A DNA stretch of 64,000 bases from Ciborinia camelliae. Its lineage: Eukaryota; Ascomycota; Leotiomycetes; Helotiales; Sclerotiniaceae. Under the pieces are notes generated by a model, which did not search any database, had not been told where the DNA came from, and was given only the letters and a program-made list of their open reading frames with translations. The stretch spans positions 1,929,134 to 1,993,133 of the forward strand of contig JANPYM010000004.1 of the NCBI GenBank assembly GCA_025890175.1, read 5' to 3'. Below are positions 1-12,201 of this stretch, in pieces. The position numbers were made by a program, and so were the translations under genes. The stretch's first letter is position 1. Each line of letters begins with the position of its first letter.

Positions 1-2050
1 GCAACATTCAAAAAAATCATTCCTTTGACTAACGATTGGCCAGATTAACGAATAAATTGAGCTAGGCGCAGTACATGAACGCGTAATTCTAGAATCCTCA
101 GACTATTCACCCGTGATATAATATGGATGACTTAATTTCCTAGAATTATAAGTATGGGGATTAAACAATTTATTTGAGTTGATACATCATATCAAGGTCC
201 TGGGTATAATGATATATAAGTACAGTAAGAAGAATGGAAGTCAAAGTGAGAGGAATGGCTACTAAAGTACTTCTATATACTGGCTCAAAGTTCCTCTTAG
301 CTTGGATTTCCTATTGCAAACTGGGTAGATGCATATAACAATTACAATATATACACGTGTCTGTTTGTATGATCTAGGAAACATACGCACTGGAAAACAA
401 GTTTGGTGTCACTCAAACCCTATTATTCATCACTGGTTTAATTTACGAACAGATTCTCCTGCTTGAAATTTAAAATTCCGGCTCCAAAAATCATTTTGGA
501 TACGGAATGGAATTCTAAGATTGATATTTGATCTGTTGGTGTTATGGTCTGTATTCTTCATATTTGATATATCCTTCTTTGAATTGGTTGTTACCTTACT
601 TTAGAGACTTTATCTTTCTTAGCATCCTTGTCTAATATGAGAATATAAAGAAGATTTGGCATATTTTCGAAGGAAACCGTTTATTCAATCCCTTGCAAAA
701 CGGTCAATTCGGAAACGAACTCCATCTCGCTCAAATGGTATCACTCATGCATCCACCACCCCGATCCTTCCTAGGGCGAAGCCGAAGTCACATGTCTATT
801 CCTCGGAATTCAAGATGAAGAGATGGCTAATGACTTCTTGGAGCTTTATGGAGACTTGGGTATCGGGAATACTGTCCACGGTACTCCAGGACTAGGTTTG
901 GTAAGAGGATACTCCCGATTCAGCATCACTGACCCCTCCCGCTCTTTTCTCTTTTCGGTTGGTTGCATCTTAAAAGGATTAAGTTCTTGTGCCATGGTAT
1001 GCAAAGATGAACGAGCGAGCCAGAGAATCTTGATATCATATCAAGCGTATCTAGAATTCGAACTTGAATAATAGATATCGAATTGTTATACCACGCCCTT
1101 TTCCGAGATTGCCTCCTACGGGGAGGGAGTTTGTGTGAGGTAGCAGATTTGGTATGGAATGTTGAGGTTAATATAACGGGTAAAGTTTAGATTAGTATGG
1201 TATTCAACCTTGTTTCCAATTGGGTAACTTTCTCATAGCGTGACTACGGTCCATCGGATAAGTTATAAAATGGGAGATTTAAGATGCAGAATGACCACGA
1301 CCACGAAATCCTTTGCTGGATTGTGAGATACTGGAACTGGAACCACTATTTTCTGAAGGGGAGGGGGGTGGGGAATAATATGATCATAATAATGTAGTAC
1401 CTTTGTTGATATAAAGTAGTTCTACATACACTAGCTTAGTCATCGAGCTAAGTTATATGGAATCTCCGATTCCATATAACTTAGCTCGATACACAATAAT
1501 ATAATGCTTAATAACCTTGAAGGCGTGGGGTAAAGGGAAAGGGAAGAAGGGATAGAGAGAGACGGGGAGATATGGTATACCATGTTCAATCGGCCACCCT
1601 TTCATTTCTGCCTACTAGTTATAGTACTGAGGTACGAAGTACTTAAATATTTGTTTCACCATGTCTCAAACAATAAAGTGCCGTTCGGTAGCCTGCAGAC
1701 TTTGGAACTTTAGTGCTGGAGTTCTTGCTCTTGTCAACAAGTCTAAATTTATCTTATTGGATAAACCTGGTGTATCCAATATTCAGAACTGCTGTTTAAT
1801 AACCTTATATAAAACCCTTTGTTTCCTTCCTTTGAAAGATCGAAATTCTTGAAATGCTCGAAATGCTCGAAGTATTCTTAAGGGTTTATAAAACGGATTG
1901 ATACAAAAAGCCTTCCAAATACTAAAGGCTTAGAGATTTGGTCTACTAGTCCGAATTATGATAGACCATGGGTATACAAATACTACAATATAATCAAGTA
2001 GTTTCGAAATTCAGAGCTGTGCACATCAAGATCCAGTATGACCTCGGTGA
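1..2050. other. AT-rich stretch without a convincing gene
   Basis: Only short overlapping open frames occur here. A stretch around 656-895 and an overlapping frame at 823-890 read somewhat like protein, but they lie in different frames and no family is recognisable; this could be a decayed exon. The one clear structure is the perfect hairpin at 1442-1490, listed separately. Confidence 0.6.
1442..1490. repeat. perfect 23-bp inverted repeat (hairpin)
   Basis: Positions 1442-1464 are the exact reverse complement of 1468-1490, with a 3-base loop. It lies in AT-rich non-coding DNA. Such a structure could be a small MITE remnant, a terminator-like element or a hairpin RNA precursor; the sequence alone does not decide. 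Confidence 0.85.
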
Positions 2051-3025
2051 CTACCCCAGAGCATCTCCAACAACACCAAATCCAACCTTGGGTGTCTTAC
2101 TGCTGACCCCATCCTTTTCGCAAAGCTTTCTCCAACCACTCCTATACGAATATAACTCCTGCAATCTATCCCGGAAATCGTCCCCTCCGCACACCTTCTT
2201 GCCAAAGGCCCTTTTACATGCTCTTATACATCGCTTTAAGCTCTGGTTTGCAGAGTCTTCTTCGCGGTCCTCCTTAATCTCATATAACTCACTGATATCC
2301 CTCAGTTGAGACCTTTCCCACTCGTTTTTCCCCACACAAAGCCAAACTTTTTCCAAGTTGGGATATTCGTTCGAATTTCCCATCCCTGTAACTATCTCCA
2401 TCAAGTTCCTTGTCCAAATTTTGTCGGGTAGATTCACAGCCATAAACCTCACTCTCTTCCTCAATTCTGGTAATGTTGGATATTTTTTCCAATCGATAAT
2501 CCCAGGGTCCGCTGCACGCAGGTATTCCGAAACGTCGGATCTAAATATGGACTCCAATGGCTTGTAAAGCTGAAAGGAAAGATACTTAAATCTCCAGATT
2601 ATATCAGGAGAATACCGAGGGAATTCTGGTATAAAATATAATATATCGACTTCCAGATTGATATAGAAGTAGGTGAAATTATGATTATTACCTGCGTCAC
2701 GTCTTATGATTGGGCAACCATATTGAAGAGACCAAGGTATCAAAGAATAATGTTTATTCAAAGCTCGTTCTCGAGATTGGGAAGAGGTATGGAGAACAGC
2801 AGGGATGCGGAATAGGAGGTGGTAGGGTTGACGAGGACGCCTGCCATAGTTGTCCAGGTAAAGTTCGAAAGGAATTATGCGCGGTTGTAGACAGACCTCA
2901 TCCCATATAAGATCTCGTACCTCGGCAGGCAAGCTGGAAAACTGCGGGAATGTACCTGAAGCTGTTGTTGAACCAGCCTCAAAGTCTGTTGATATATCAT
3001 TGGAGGGCTTTGTATCGATTGGCAT
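2051..3025 (-). CDS. 2EXR-domain (F-box-like) hypothetical protein
   Basis: This single exon gives 324 residues when read from the ATG at 3025; the open frame continues upstream, but that part lacks protein-like composition. Residues 26-45 hold the F-x-x-F-S-S-L-P-A-E-V-R-D-L-I-W motif typical of the fungal 2EXR domain, followed by conserved P-R-I and L-L-F-R-I-P segments, where members discuss whether relatives or 'returned' homologues are detected. The family is large and lineage-expanded in filamentous ascomycetes, with no established biochemical function. The C-terminal part (from about residue 230) is charged and helical in appearance. No signal peptide or membrane segment is visible. 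The family call is good; the role is unknown. Confidence 0.75.
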   Translation of the reverse strand: MPIDTKPSNDISTDFEAGSTTASGTFPQFSSLPAEVRDLIWDEVCLQPRIIPFELYLDNYGRRPRQPYHLLFRIPAVLHTSSQSRERALNKHYSLIPWSLQYGCPIIRRDAGNNHNFTYFYINLEVDILYFIPEFPRYSPDIIWRFKYLSFQLYKPLESIFRSDVSEYLRAADPGIIDWKKYPTLPELRKRVRFMAVNLPDKIWTRNLMEIVTGMGNSNEYPNLEKVWLCVGKNEWERSQLRDISELYEIKEDREEDSANQSLKRCIRACKRAFGKKVCGGDDFRDRLQELYSYRSGWRKLCEKDGVSSKTPKVGFGVVGDALG

Positions 3026-3493
3026 TATGCTGTCGTAGATGGATTCCCCTATGTTATGATACGACGGAAAAATGATGATTTGTATGAATGAAGAGATTGA
3101 AGTGAGATTGAAATGAAAAAGAGGTTGCGAAGTGGGTGGTTTTCTGAATTTTAATGGGAGAGGTCCGAGAGACGATAATGTAACGTGATAGTCTCTCGGC
3201 ATTCCTCGGCGCTTGTTAACATCGAAGATCGATTGCCATTCAAGACTGTTACCACGTGATTTTTGGATGATCAGGCTCTTGAGGGTAGCTTCGATCGACT
3301 TTACTACAGCGAAATTGAACATTTGTATCAACTAAAGTAAACTTTTGTAAAGTTAAATTGCAAAGTTAAGTGTTATATTTCCCGAAATCGTGCTGCTCAC
3401 GGGACACTCCTTTCATGCCCGGTAAACCTTAATTAAGGTAATTCATGAGTAGTATTCGCGAATAGACCGGACTATGTTCATTAGGAATCCACT

Positions 3494-6126
3494 TCAACCC
3501 AGACTCTCCTTCTCCAAAACCTCAGTTACACCTTCATTTCTATAGATTAATACTTCGGATTTCGTCAATGAGTATTTGACTGGCTTTGCGGCATTGAAGA
3601 TTTCAGTGAGTTCCTCTAGCTATAATACGATCGACTGTCAGCCCAAGGTTTATGCATAACAGGTAAGAAGGAACGAAGGTGGGGTAAGTTACCGTTCTGC
3701 CCTTGGTTTCGACGAAGAAGAACTGTAATTTATTAGTTGACGTGTATATTTGGAATAGAGAAGGGGTTTTGGAGCTAACGTATATGAAGGCCGCTTCCAA
3801 TAAATCCCAGAATATAAATCTACACCACCATTAGCTGTCTCTCTATTCACGACATCTTTCAATCAACAATCTCCTTCGATTAAGAGGTCCAAAGAAACAA
3901 CTTACAAATAATAATACCTCCACCCGGCCCCAGAAAACGCAATCCCCGTCACAAAAGTGTTATAAAACCCCGCCACATTTCCAACCAGGGTATAAAGTGC
4001 CATGCCCTTCGCACGACTCTCATAGCGCAATACCTCCACCGCATAAAGCCCCTGCATTGGTGTCCATCCAATAGCAAAAACGAAACTAAATAAAAATATC
4101 ATAGCGATTTCGGCATTGGATGCTGCGGAGGATTTTGCGACGGTGAGGTGAGTGGCAGGGGATGTAGTCGTGTTGAGAGCGTTGAGAATGAGAATTATCA
4201 GAAAAAGAAGAGAGATTATAAAAGTGGAAAGGAGAAGTTGGGGACGGCGCCCCCAGTGGTCGGTGTATGCGGCGCCGATGAGAGCTCCCGCGAAGGAGAG
4301 TACGGATTGCATGCCTTGCTGACCTTCTTTATTATGAGGTTCTCGAATAGAGGATAATTTTGACCACTTACGAGAAGTAATTGTGTATGATTGTTTTCAA
4401 TTCCTGCACCTGCTAGCATTTGTGGGTAATAGTAACTAACCGGTCCTACCCAAATATCAGCCATAAAATCCGGTCTAGAGAAGATCCATTGCAGAAGCTC
4501 GCTGTAGAGTCGAAAGGGTAAATATACCATTTCCAGTCCATTGCCCAAACAAAGCAATAGCACAAGTCAACATAGTGCGATATCTAACTTCTCTCGAGTC
4601 AAATAGTTCTCTGAAATCCCACCATCGTTTATCGGCACCTGTTTTCGATATCTCTTCCATCATTTCTCGAAGTTCAAGTTGTACTATTGGAGAATGCCGG
4701 TCATCTTCTCCGTGATATCTCGCCATAATATCAAGAGCTTCTTCATGTCGATCATTTGCTATCAACCATCTGGGGCTCTATACATCCATGTTAACATCAC
4801 CATACAGGTTTCCCTATGTAGGTATTCAAAGATCCGTGCAAACGAGAAACATACCTCCGGCAGGAACAACACCGAAATAAACACTATTCCAGAGAACGTC
4901 ATCTGCAACCACAAAGGGATTCTCCAAGCCTGCGATCCATTGATATAGCTTGTGCCGTAGGGTACTATCTGCCTTCAAAATAGATCCAGCAAGAGAAAGA
5001 CGTAAAATTGTACTCACTGAAAGTCCCAGGTATAGCACCTACAAAGTAAAATGTAGTATAAACACCTGTCATGGCACCTCGGAAGGAGGGATGTGCCATT
5101 TCACTCACGCTAAAAGCCATCAATATCCTGTTTCTCCTCTGTCCCAGATGTTTACTCACTATGGCAAAGCCGAACTTGGACCCATGGCAGCGCCGACGCC
5201 TGCTTTTATTAGAATCTCGAATCTTCGCATCCTGTACCAATATTTCTGGTCACATACCGAGCATAAACCTTCCAGTCATGAAGGCTGCCAAATTCTGACT
5301 CGTAGCCTGCACAATTGCCCCAATAATAATAACACCCGCACCCAAAAACATGCCCCATCGCCTTCCTTTCCACTGTTCGCTATTAACATCTGCCCCCTCA
5401 TCAAAACCACTCCCCCTCCGTATCCTTATTGTTGCATCCCCCAAAGAGAACAGCAGATAAACAACTCAAACTTACATCAGCAGCAGGACCGGCAAATCCT
5501 GCCCCCACCAAATCTATAACATCAAGGGGGTCAGCGATTGCGTATCAAGCAGAGCTTTCCGACGCATTTAATTGAGCAAGACTATGCTGGGAAGTAAAGA
5601 GGAGGCAGAACATCTGGAACTATGACACAAATGAACTGATTAAGCTTACTCCCAATCGTAAATATCGCATAAACAATTCCCGTGGCCGGCGTTCCCTCTG
5701 TCAACGAGAATCCAAAATAACTCCGATACTGCGCATATGAATTAATAGAACTCATTACGCTTCCATCGTAACCATTGACTGCCGCATTCAGAGTTGCAAT
5801 GAAGAGAATTCCGTAGAGCTTTGATCCTCATCTCATATTAGTTTATCTATTGTAGGGTATAGAATTGGAGACTTAGGTTGGAACTTGAAGAAAGTGACGA
5901 AAGGGAGAAAGATAGGGGCAGCGATAGAAAGAAATGAGGGAAATACTTGAAACATGCGCCTGGTCCACAATGAAGGTTTCTGTTTGGCCGTCGCGTCTGC
6001 GAGCGCGACATTCTGTACAGTTTTTACTTTTGTGGATGGTTCAACGATACGATGCTGAGTCGGAGATATATCTGGTTTCTCTGCATTCATATTCATTGAG
6101 GTATTTTTGTCTACCAGTTCCGACAT
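3494..6126 (-). CDS. MFS sugar transporter (Lac12-like sugar porter), many exons
   Basis: A plasma-membrane sugar:H+ symporter of the major facilitator superfamily is inferred. Family hallmarks appear in order: N-G-Y-D-G-S in TM1 (exon at 5650-5818), W-K-G-R-R-W-G-M between TM2 and TM3 (near 5360), G-R-F-M-L-G (near 5255), S-E-M-A-H-P-S-F-R-G (near 5085), P-E-S-P-R-W-L-I-A-N at the start of the central loop (4750-4835, split by an intron), D-H-W-G-R-R-P (near 4250) and V-E-T-K-G-R-T-L-E-E-L near the C terminus, split by the intron 3620-3692. The start at 6126 opens exon 1 (5947-6126). About ten short introns are needed, including exons of only about 40 bp (5476-5513). The stop at 3494 follows a 42-codon last exon. 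The substrate cannot be read from sequence. Some inner splice sites are ambiguous. Confidence 0.85.
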
Positions 6127-6687
6127 CTCGATTGACTCTCAGAATTTTGAATGGCTTTGAAGGATAGATGATATGCAAGAATTTTCACACCCGTGTTGCG
6201 GACATCTACATATATACGGACTTCAAATGCGCGAAAATGTACACCGGCAATCATTCACTCATGTTCAGCAAATGACTTGGCCAAGAAAGATAAATTATGC
6301 ATGTTGGTTGGCATGTAGGATGTGGTGTAAGGAAAGATTTAAGTTGATAGGCTGTGGATTCATAAATCGAGGGGTACACCGGTGATCACTTACCCCACTT
6401 TCGATAAGATATTTCTTGTCCTATAGATGTGCTTTTGATAAATAGGTAATGGGTAAATCGGAAGGAGATGTAACGACGTTTCGACCTACCTCGGGTGAGC
6501 TGCTCAAATGATATCTCTATCGATGTGATTCCCCGTGATGAAATGAATGAAAGTGTACATTATCACAAGTTTAGGAGCAACGTCATTCATGTTGGAGTCA
6601 CGAAGCATTTTGTGAAGTGTGAATTTGTTTATTAGGTATTGGATATGCTATGTAATGATACATGTCTACAGCCGTTTGAGACGTTTC
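6127..6687. other. intergenic, nothing recognised
   Basis: This AT-rich spacer lies between the start of the sugar porter (reverse strand) and the 3' end of SEN2. It presumably holds the porter's promoter and SEN2's 3' UTR. No gene-like frame or repeat is evident. Confidence 0.5.
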
Positions 6688-8772
6688 CTAATCCCGGCTG
6701 CGATTTGGTGACCAACGTTTGAGAACAACTTCCCTGACCTTATACTTTTGGAGTAATTCATCAACGCGATTCTCTTTTGTGCTTCCATCAACAGGAGAGG
6801 GTATATCCACGTAAACCAAGATCAGAGTCTTCTTGACCTGTGTGATAACTCGATTGATGCAATGCATCCACGACCAGCTTCTTTCTTGCTTTCCTTTAAC
6901 GTAATTTTGCAAGAACGGACCACTAGACCAGTAAGGATCGCTATATGAGGGAAGAATCAGAACAGCGAATTCAGCATGACTAAAAACTGGTCCGCGATTA
7001 TAGAGAAGATAGTCAACAGAGAACTTTGTGCCACCCCGAACAACCCAACCTAACGAACGGAAATGATGATAAACAACATAATTGACCAGGAACGGATCAT
7101 CCGTTGACAAAGAAGGATTAGAAACCGGTGGGAAATAAGAGGTCTTTCTGAAAAGACTAAACAAGTCCTCATTTGAGATGGCAGATTGGGTGACGGGGTC
7201 AAGCACAGTTAGGGCCCCTAAGCCGTAAGAGAGAAAAAAAGCTTCTTCCATTGTCAATTGGAAGTGCTCTTGATCTTCAATGACCATGTCTTCATCCAAA
7301 GTAGGCGTAGAAATTGTCTCGGGTTTCTCTTCTGTACTTGTAACAATGCGCCCGGGGCTGGGAGGTTGTGATGGCAAAAAGGTGGTTTGCTCCACAGTGG
7401 GGGAGAATCGAACACTCTTCTGACGATCGATCACGGGTGTTGACGAACCATTTTCAGGTACGTCACAATCAGATCCACCGATCTGAGCCGAAATTGCTGA
7501 AACGGGTGTCATTGGAGTATAAGCGCTGCCGTCGACATGATCGCCCGTGGATGTGGTGCCATTGAGAAGTGTATCCTTCTTTATCTCTGACACTACTTCG
7601 TCTATTGCTACTTCGAAATTCTCATGTAGAGAGACCGCGCTGATATCCAGTTCAACAGATGTAGGAGGAGTGATATATCCTTCCAAAACCACATTGTTGT
7701 TTTCAATACCAAGATTCAGTTCATCATATGTTGTGTGAGCGTCAGTGGCGGAGTTTGGTAAGGCTAGCAATTCCAATGGACCCACCGGTGCTGATGGCAC
7801 GATTGATTTGAAGACAGATTCTGCTGTTGGCGGAGCCCGAGAATTTGTACGATTTTGATTGCTTGAAGCATTGAGTTCGGCGAGAGAATTTGGCAGAGCA
7901 AGAATTGCAATGGGCCCGGTGGGTGCAATGAATGATGCGGTACTAGATGAAGCAACGGCATTCGCATCGACTACAGGATTGGACAATGGCTCTTGAATGA
8001 TTTTTGCCTCGACGATCTCAACAGATGAGTTTGGTAGAGCAAGAAGGTGCAATGGGCTGGTAGGCGCATTTAGTAATGCGACGCTAGATAAGGTGGGATT
8101 GGCACCAGCTAAGCAGTTCGACAATGGCTCTTCAATAGTTTCAGCCTTCTGTTCTTGTTCACCAAGAGCGGGAAGGTTGTCAACTTGGACGATGATTTCC
8201 TCTTCAACCGCAGCAATAAGATTTGGGTCTGGTAATTCATTTGCCTCGGCTTCTGCCAAAAGAGTCTGATCAATAGCCTCTCTTTCTTTTCTCGCCCGCT
8301 CCCACTTGGTTTGTTGACGATCGGCGCGTCGTTTTCTTGTCACATCCTCGCTTGCAATAGCTTTTGAAACACCTCGTCGCTTTTTCTCTCGCGTCAGCCA
8401 ACTCGGTTCACTGCGACTCAGACTTCCTTTCCCAAAGAAACCTTGCTCCCAGAGACCTCTGATAGATCGAGAGTCTGTGATGTGAATGGATCTCGTCTCA
8501 GGCGAGAACCAACCATGGTAGAGGGTATCAAAATGTGACGATGGACGATTGATTGTCTGTGACAACCAAACATAAAGAACATGGAAGAGTGAAAGTGGAT
8601 TATGAGGTATGAGAGTAGGAAGAGGAAATGTGCGTATTGGAGCAGGAAGCCCGTAAAGTTTGTTCAGTTGCTGGAACTTAGATGGTGGTCTAGGTCCAAC
8701 ATGCCTAGGTTTTGTAGGCGCCGAGGCCTCTGTAGGAGGACCAGCTTGAACCACTACTTTTGTGTCTGCCAT
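6688..8772 (-). CDS. SEN2: tRNA-splicing endonuclease subunit Sen2
   Basis: The 694-residue single-exon protein is a catalytic subunit of the SEN complex, which cleaves the 5' splice site of pre-tRNA introns. The C-terminal endonuclease domain (about residues 555-680) holds the triad: Tyr588 in D-Y-L-L-Y, His599 in F-S-H-A-E-F (11 residues apart, as in the archaeal enzyme) and a Lys at 647/648 in K-K-T-L-I-L-V-Y-V-D. The N-terminal region has the fungal Sen2 block around H-G-W-F-S-P-E-T-R-S-I, then G-F-F-G-K-G-S-L-S-R-S-E-P. The middle (about residues 170-500) is a long low-complexity linker with three repeats ending in A-L-P-N-S. It is longer than yeast Sen2 because of this linker. The start at 8772 gives M-A-D-T-K. 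Confidence 0.93.
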   Translation of the reverse strand: MADTKVVVQAGPPTEASAPTKPRHVGPRPPSKFQQLNKLYGLPAPIRTFPLPTLIPHNPLSLFHVLYVWLSQTINRPSSHFDTLYHGWFSPETRSIHITDSRSIRGLWEQGFFGKGSLSRSEPSWLTREKKRRGVSKAIASEDVTRKRRADRQQTKWERARKEREAIDQTLLAEAEANELPDPNLIAAVEEEIIVQVDNLPALGEQEQKAETIEEPLSNCLAGANPTLSSVALLNAPTSPLHLLALPNSSVEIVEAKIIQEPLSNPVVDANAVASSSTASFIAPTGPIAILALPNSLAELNASSNQNRTNSRAPPTAESVFKSIVPSAPVGPLELLALPNSATDAHTTYDELNLGIENNNVVLEGYITPPTSVELDISAVSLHENFEVAIDEVVSEIKKDTLLNGTTSTGDHVDGSAYTPMTPVSAISAQIGGSDCDVPENGSSTPVIDRQKSVRFSPTVEQTTFLPSQPPSPGRIVTSTEEKPETISTPTLDEDMVIEDQEHFQLTMEEAFFLSYGLGALTVLDPVTQSAISNEDLFSLFRKTSYFPPVSNPSLSTDDPFLVNYVVYHHFRSLGWVVRGGTKFSVDYLLYNRGPVFSHAEFAVLILPSYSDPYWSSGPFLQNYVKGKQERSWSWMHCINRVITQVKKTLILVYVDIPSPVDGSTKENRVDELLQKYKVREVVLKRWSPNRSRD
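7765..8080 (-). repeat. three ALPNS-type peptide repeats in the SEN2 linker
   Basis: Three copies of a motif A-P-x-x-P-(L/I)-x-(L/I)-L-A-L-P-N-S are encoded near 8030-8075, 7890-7935 and 7750-7800, separated by non-conserved serine-, alanine- and glutamate-rich spacers. This suggests a segmental duplication within a disordered linker. Confidence 0.8.
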
Positions 8773-9606
8773 GATTGAAATGTGAGGCTATCGTGAGGTC
8801 ATTGCGATTTCCTATTGATCATATGGTTAGTCATTTCTGCCAGGAATGTGCGTGCCAATTGAAACAAGAATATATGATTATTTGCAATGCTCAGATACCG
8901 TTGTAGTCTTCTCCGAAGAGAATTGAGCGTACAGAGAGGACGAACAAAGTCAGAGCCGTCACTCTAAGCATCGAGTTGAGTCATCACCGCATTGCATGAT
9001 GGTCAAATTTAATTGAGCCATCAGATTGGTGTATACCATGAAGATTTGTAGATAGAAAACGGGTAGGTAACTTACAAAGTACCAAAACTCTTCTCCGATC
9101 GATGGGAGAAGATGTTGTGGTCGATGAAATTCGTACAGTTGAAAGTTGTGATATTGTTGGTGAAAAGGAATTTTTTTTTTTCCTGGAAAGAAATTTTTGG
9201 TTTTGATCTTTTCCCGGTAAATCCCGCTTGACCCGAGCTTCTAATATTTTCTCGTCCACTCAGGTGACGGATAAAGATTACATAAGCGTTCCCTCATACC
9301 CCAGAAAATTATGCGGACTTATTTTATGGTTTTATCTTTTATGCTCACTAGGTAATGTTTGGATTTTTAGTTTCGAGAAGCGTGGAACATTGCGGGTTAA
9401 ACGGTCCAACGGTGTATGATTTTCGTTTTCTTCTACGTTTTACCATGTAATCGTGGGTGTTATGTTGTTATTAATTTCATATATAACATTCAAACTGTGG
9501 CCTTTGGAAATTCTGATATATCGTGGAAATCATCATCGATGGAATTGGAAGAAGAAGCCCTCTTTACTCTCGAAAGCTGCCGCTGTTGACGCCTCGTTCT
9601 GGAAAA
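8773..9606. other. divergent promoter region of SEN2 and the glucosyltransferase gene
   Basis: This is about 830 bases between two divergently transcribed genes. It includes an oligo-T run near 9170-9180 but no gene-like open frame. Both promoters and 5' UTRs must lie here; no specific element can be named. Confidence 0.5.
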
Positions 9607-11334
9607 ATGGCAACTTTCGTATCCAAGTACCGATATCATGAAATGGAAAAGGAAACTTTAATATACACCATAGCCTTGGCGTGCTGGATTTGGTATTTCT
9701 TCATCCTCCTCGTACAAGCGATAGGCTCTACTCAATTGTAAGATTCTTTATTCCCGCCATCCATATCATCCCATATATGATATATCACTGTAGCCTCATC
9801 GAATTCTAACATACCGGTGCTCTTAAGATTCCGTCACTACTCCTCGAATCCAACACCTGCCATCTCTCCAAATTTAGACAGCCATGAAATTCCTCATGTT
9901 ACGATTTTACGACCAGTCAAGGGGCTTGAGCCAAACTTATATGAATGCCTCGCGGCCACATTTAGACAAACATATCCAGCGGAAAGGTTAACAATATACT
10001 TCTGTATCAGTTCATCCTCCGATCCTGCATACCCAGTTCTTCAACGTCTGCTGGCTGATTTTCCACAATTCGATGTAAAGATTTTGATTGAAGAGGAAGA
10101 TCCAAATTTGAGTGGCCATGGAGGGAAGGTTGGCAACCTAGGTCCCAATCCTAAGATTCGGAATATGAGTCGCGGATACAGAGAGGCCAAGGGAGATATT
10201 GTTTGGATCATCGATTGCAACGTCTGGGTTGGAACTGGTACTGCTGGACGAATGGTTGACAAATTATGCGGCTTTAAAACGGATGGCACAAGGGCTACAC
10301 AATACAAATTGGTTCACTTACTACCACTTGTTGTAGATACCGTTGGAACCAGCAGCGACGAAGAGGCTGCAGGACTTCTCACCGCTGGACAGAAAGTCTC
10401 GTCCACCAATTCCTTGGCCTCCAATATTTCAGCCATACCCATACATGAGTCAAATTTGGATGCAAGCGCAAGGATTGGTGGTGGCCGCCTCGAAGAATCA
10501 TTCATGGCATCGACACACGCGAAATTCTACACTGCAATCAATACAGTCTCAGTTGCTCCTTGCATCGTTGGCAAATCCAATATGTTCAGACGATCTCATC
10601 TAAATTATCTTACTTCCACGTCTTCTGATTATGCTCCGGGAATTGACTTTTTCTCGGAAAACATTTGCGAAGATCACTTGATTGGAGATTTGTTATGGCG
10701 AAAGCAAATACCGGAAGAAGAGGCGGGAGAAAAATGGAAGAAACATGGTTTGGTTCTTGGTGACTTGGCTATCCAACCAATGGCTGGTATGTCAGTTCGA
10801 GAATACCTCGCACGTCGAGTACGTTGGCTCAGGGTCCGAAAATGGACAGTTACACTGGCCACATTTGTCGAACCTGGTGTTGAACCCCTCTTATGCTCAG
10901 CTTATGGCTCCTTCGCAATTACAACATTGCCTTGGTTTCATGAAAATCTGGGCATGCCCCAAACGTGGTTTGCATTTACCATGGTCTGGTTGTCAAATGT
11001 TGCTGCATGGATGACACTTGATTGGTTTGTCTATATCAACCTCCATTCTGGTGCTTCTATTGAGCTGGATGCAAATACGCCTTCCTTCGCACAACCTTCG
11101 CGGAGGCGGTCCAGAAGACCTTTCAAAGAGTGGGTCTTTGCATGGCTCGGCAGAGAAATTCTTGCATTGCCTGTCTGGACATGGGCTTGTCTTGGTGGGA
11201 CCACAGTGATGTGGAGAGGCAAAAGGTTTCGCGTTAACCTTGATATGAAAGTAATAGAGCTTAAGGATGGGGAAAGGCCTTCGACTCGTGAAATCGAAAC
11301 TGGCCGAGCATGCAGTAAGGATAGGCAGGATTAG
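9607..11334 (+). CDS. GCS1: ceramide glucosyltransferase (GT21)
   Basis: It transfers glucose from UDP-glucose to ceramide to make glucosylceramide, at the Golgi/ER membrane. The join 9607-9737 plus 9828-11334 closes exactly at 546 codons; the 90-base intron has a CTAAC branch site and a TTAAG acceptor. Exon 1 encodes a single N-terminal membrane helix (I-A-L-A-C-W-I-W-Y-F-F). The catalytic part shows V-T-I-L-R-P-V-K-G (about residue 68), the D1/D2-type aspartate in I-I-D-C-N-V-W-V (Asp173), E-D-H-L-I-G-D and the Q/RxxRW-type motif R-R-V-R-W-L-R-V-R-K-W. Hydrophobic segments follow near the C terminus. The serine- and glycine-rich insert after the D-C-N motif is usual for fungal members as I recall them. 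An in-frame ATG at 9643 is an alternative start. Confidence 0.92.
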
Positions 11335-12201
11335 AAATCGTTGTACCAACATCGGCCAATACCCAATAATGTTATAATATGCCGTTATGATGTTGTACCA
11401 CATTTACTATTGCCTTCGCCTAGACCGCGTAAAGCGACTAATCAAGGGCAGTGACATGCTAATACATATGCCTGCCTAAGTGCTAATCCGGGGTCCCCTC
11501 AATGTGCAATACGCAAAATAGGACCGATCGGAAGCCCCGGAGTTGTCTCCAATCCTATCAGAACCCCACTAAAATTACCCCTCAGATTCTCGCGAAATTG
11601 CTTACCATTTGCCTACCTAGCTATAGGGCTTCGCGAACCACTAGCAGCCTTATCGTGCATGCTACAATATTCATGTTTTTTCCTCCACATTTCAATTGGG
11701 TTTTTTTTGGGCATCAACCACATAGTCCCCTCAAAAGCCCTGCATATGCCCCTTCCTGCAGTGATACGTGGCATCCAATCCTATTCTCTTTGATGGACCC
11801 TACCTCGGTGTATTATTCCATTCTCTTTTTCCGAGTCCCATCTGCTGACAATGATGTTGCCAAATCTACATGGAGCATCTAAGCGGAATTTTCTCGTCAT
11901 TCCTTCTCGCCAAATCCCTCAACACATTAGGCCGCACCACATATTCCAATTTATAATCAGGCTAGGCTCCCCTCCAGGATTTATTATTATGTATCTCGCC
12001 TACGCCCTGCTGGTATGTTTCTGTATTTCAAAAGTCGCTCTAGTGGAGCAACCCGATCTTGAAATCGAAGTCGACATCTGAAACTAAGGCTGTGCCGCGA
12101 GAGTGCTTTCGGTGTGACCTTTTTGATCAAGCTCACGCTGCTGTACGTACTCACTGAAGTGTTACGACTTGAGCCTCGAATTGACTGGATAGAGAGGTAT
12201 C
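11335..12201. other. intergenic, nothing recognised
   Basis: Short open frames exist in several phases but none has protein-like conservation. The 3' UTR of the glucosyltransferase gene and the promoter of the next gene lie here. Confidence 0.5.

Noticed and set aside
656..1071. Overlapping small open frames at the left end
   Set aside because: Some protein-like composition, but split between frames without a convincing intron or family; noted only as a possible relic.
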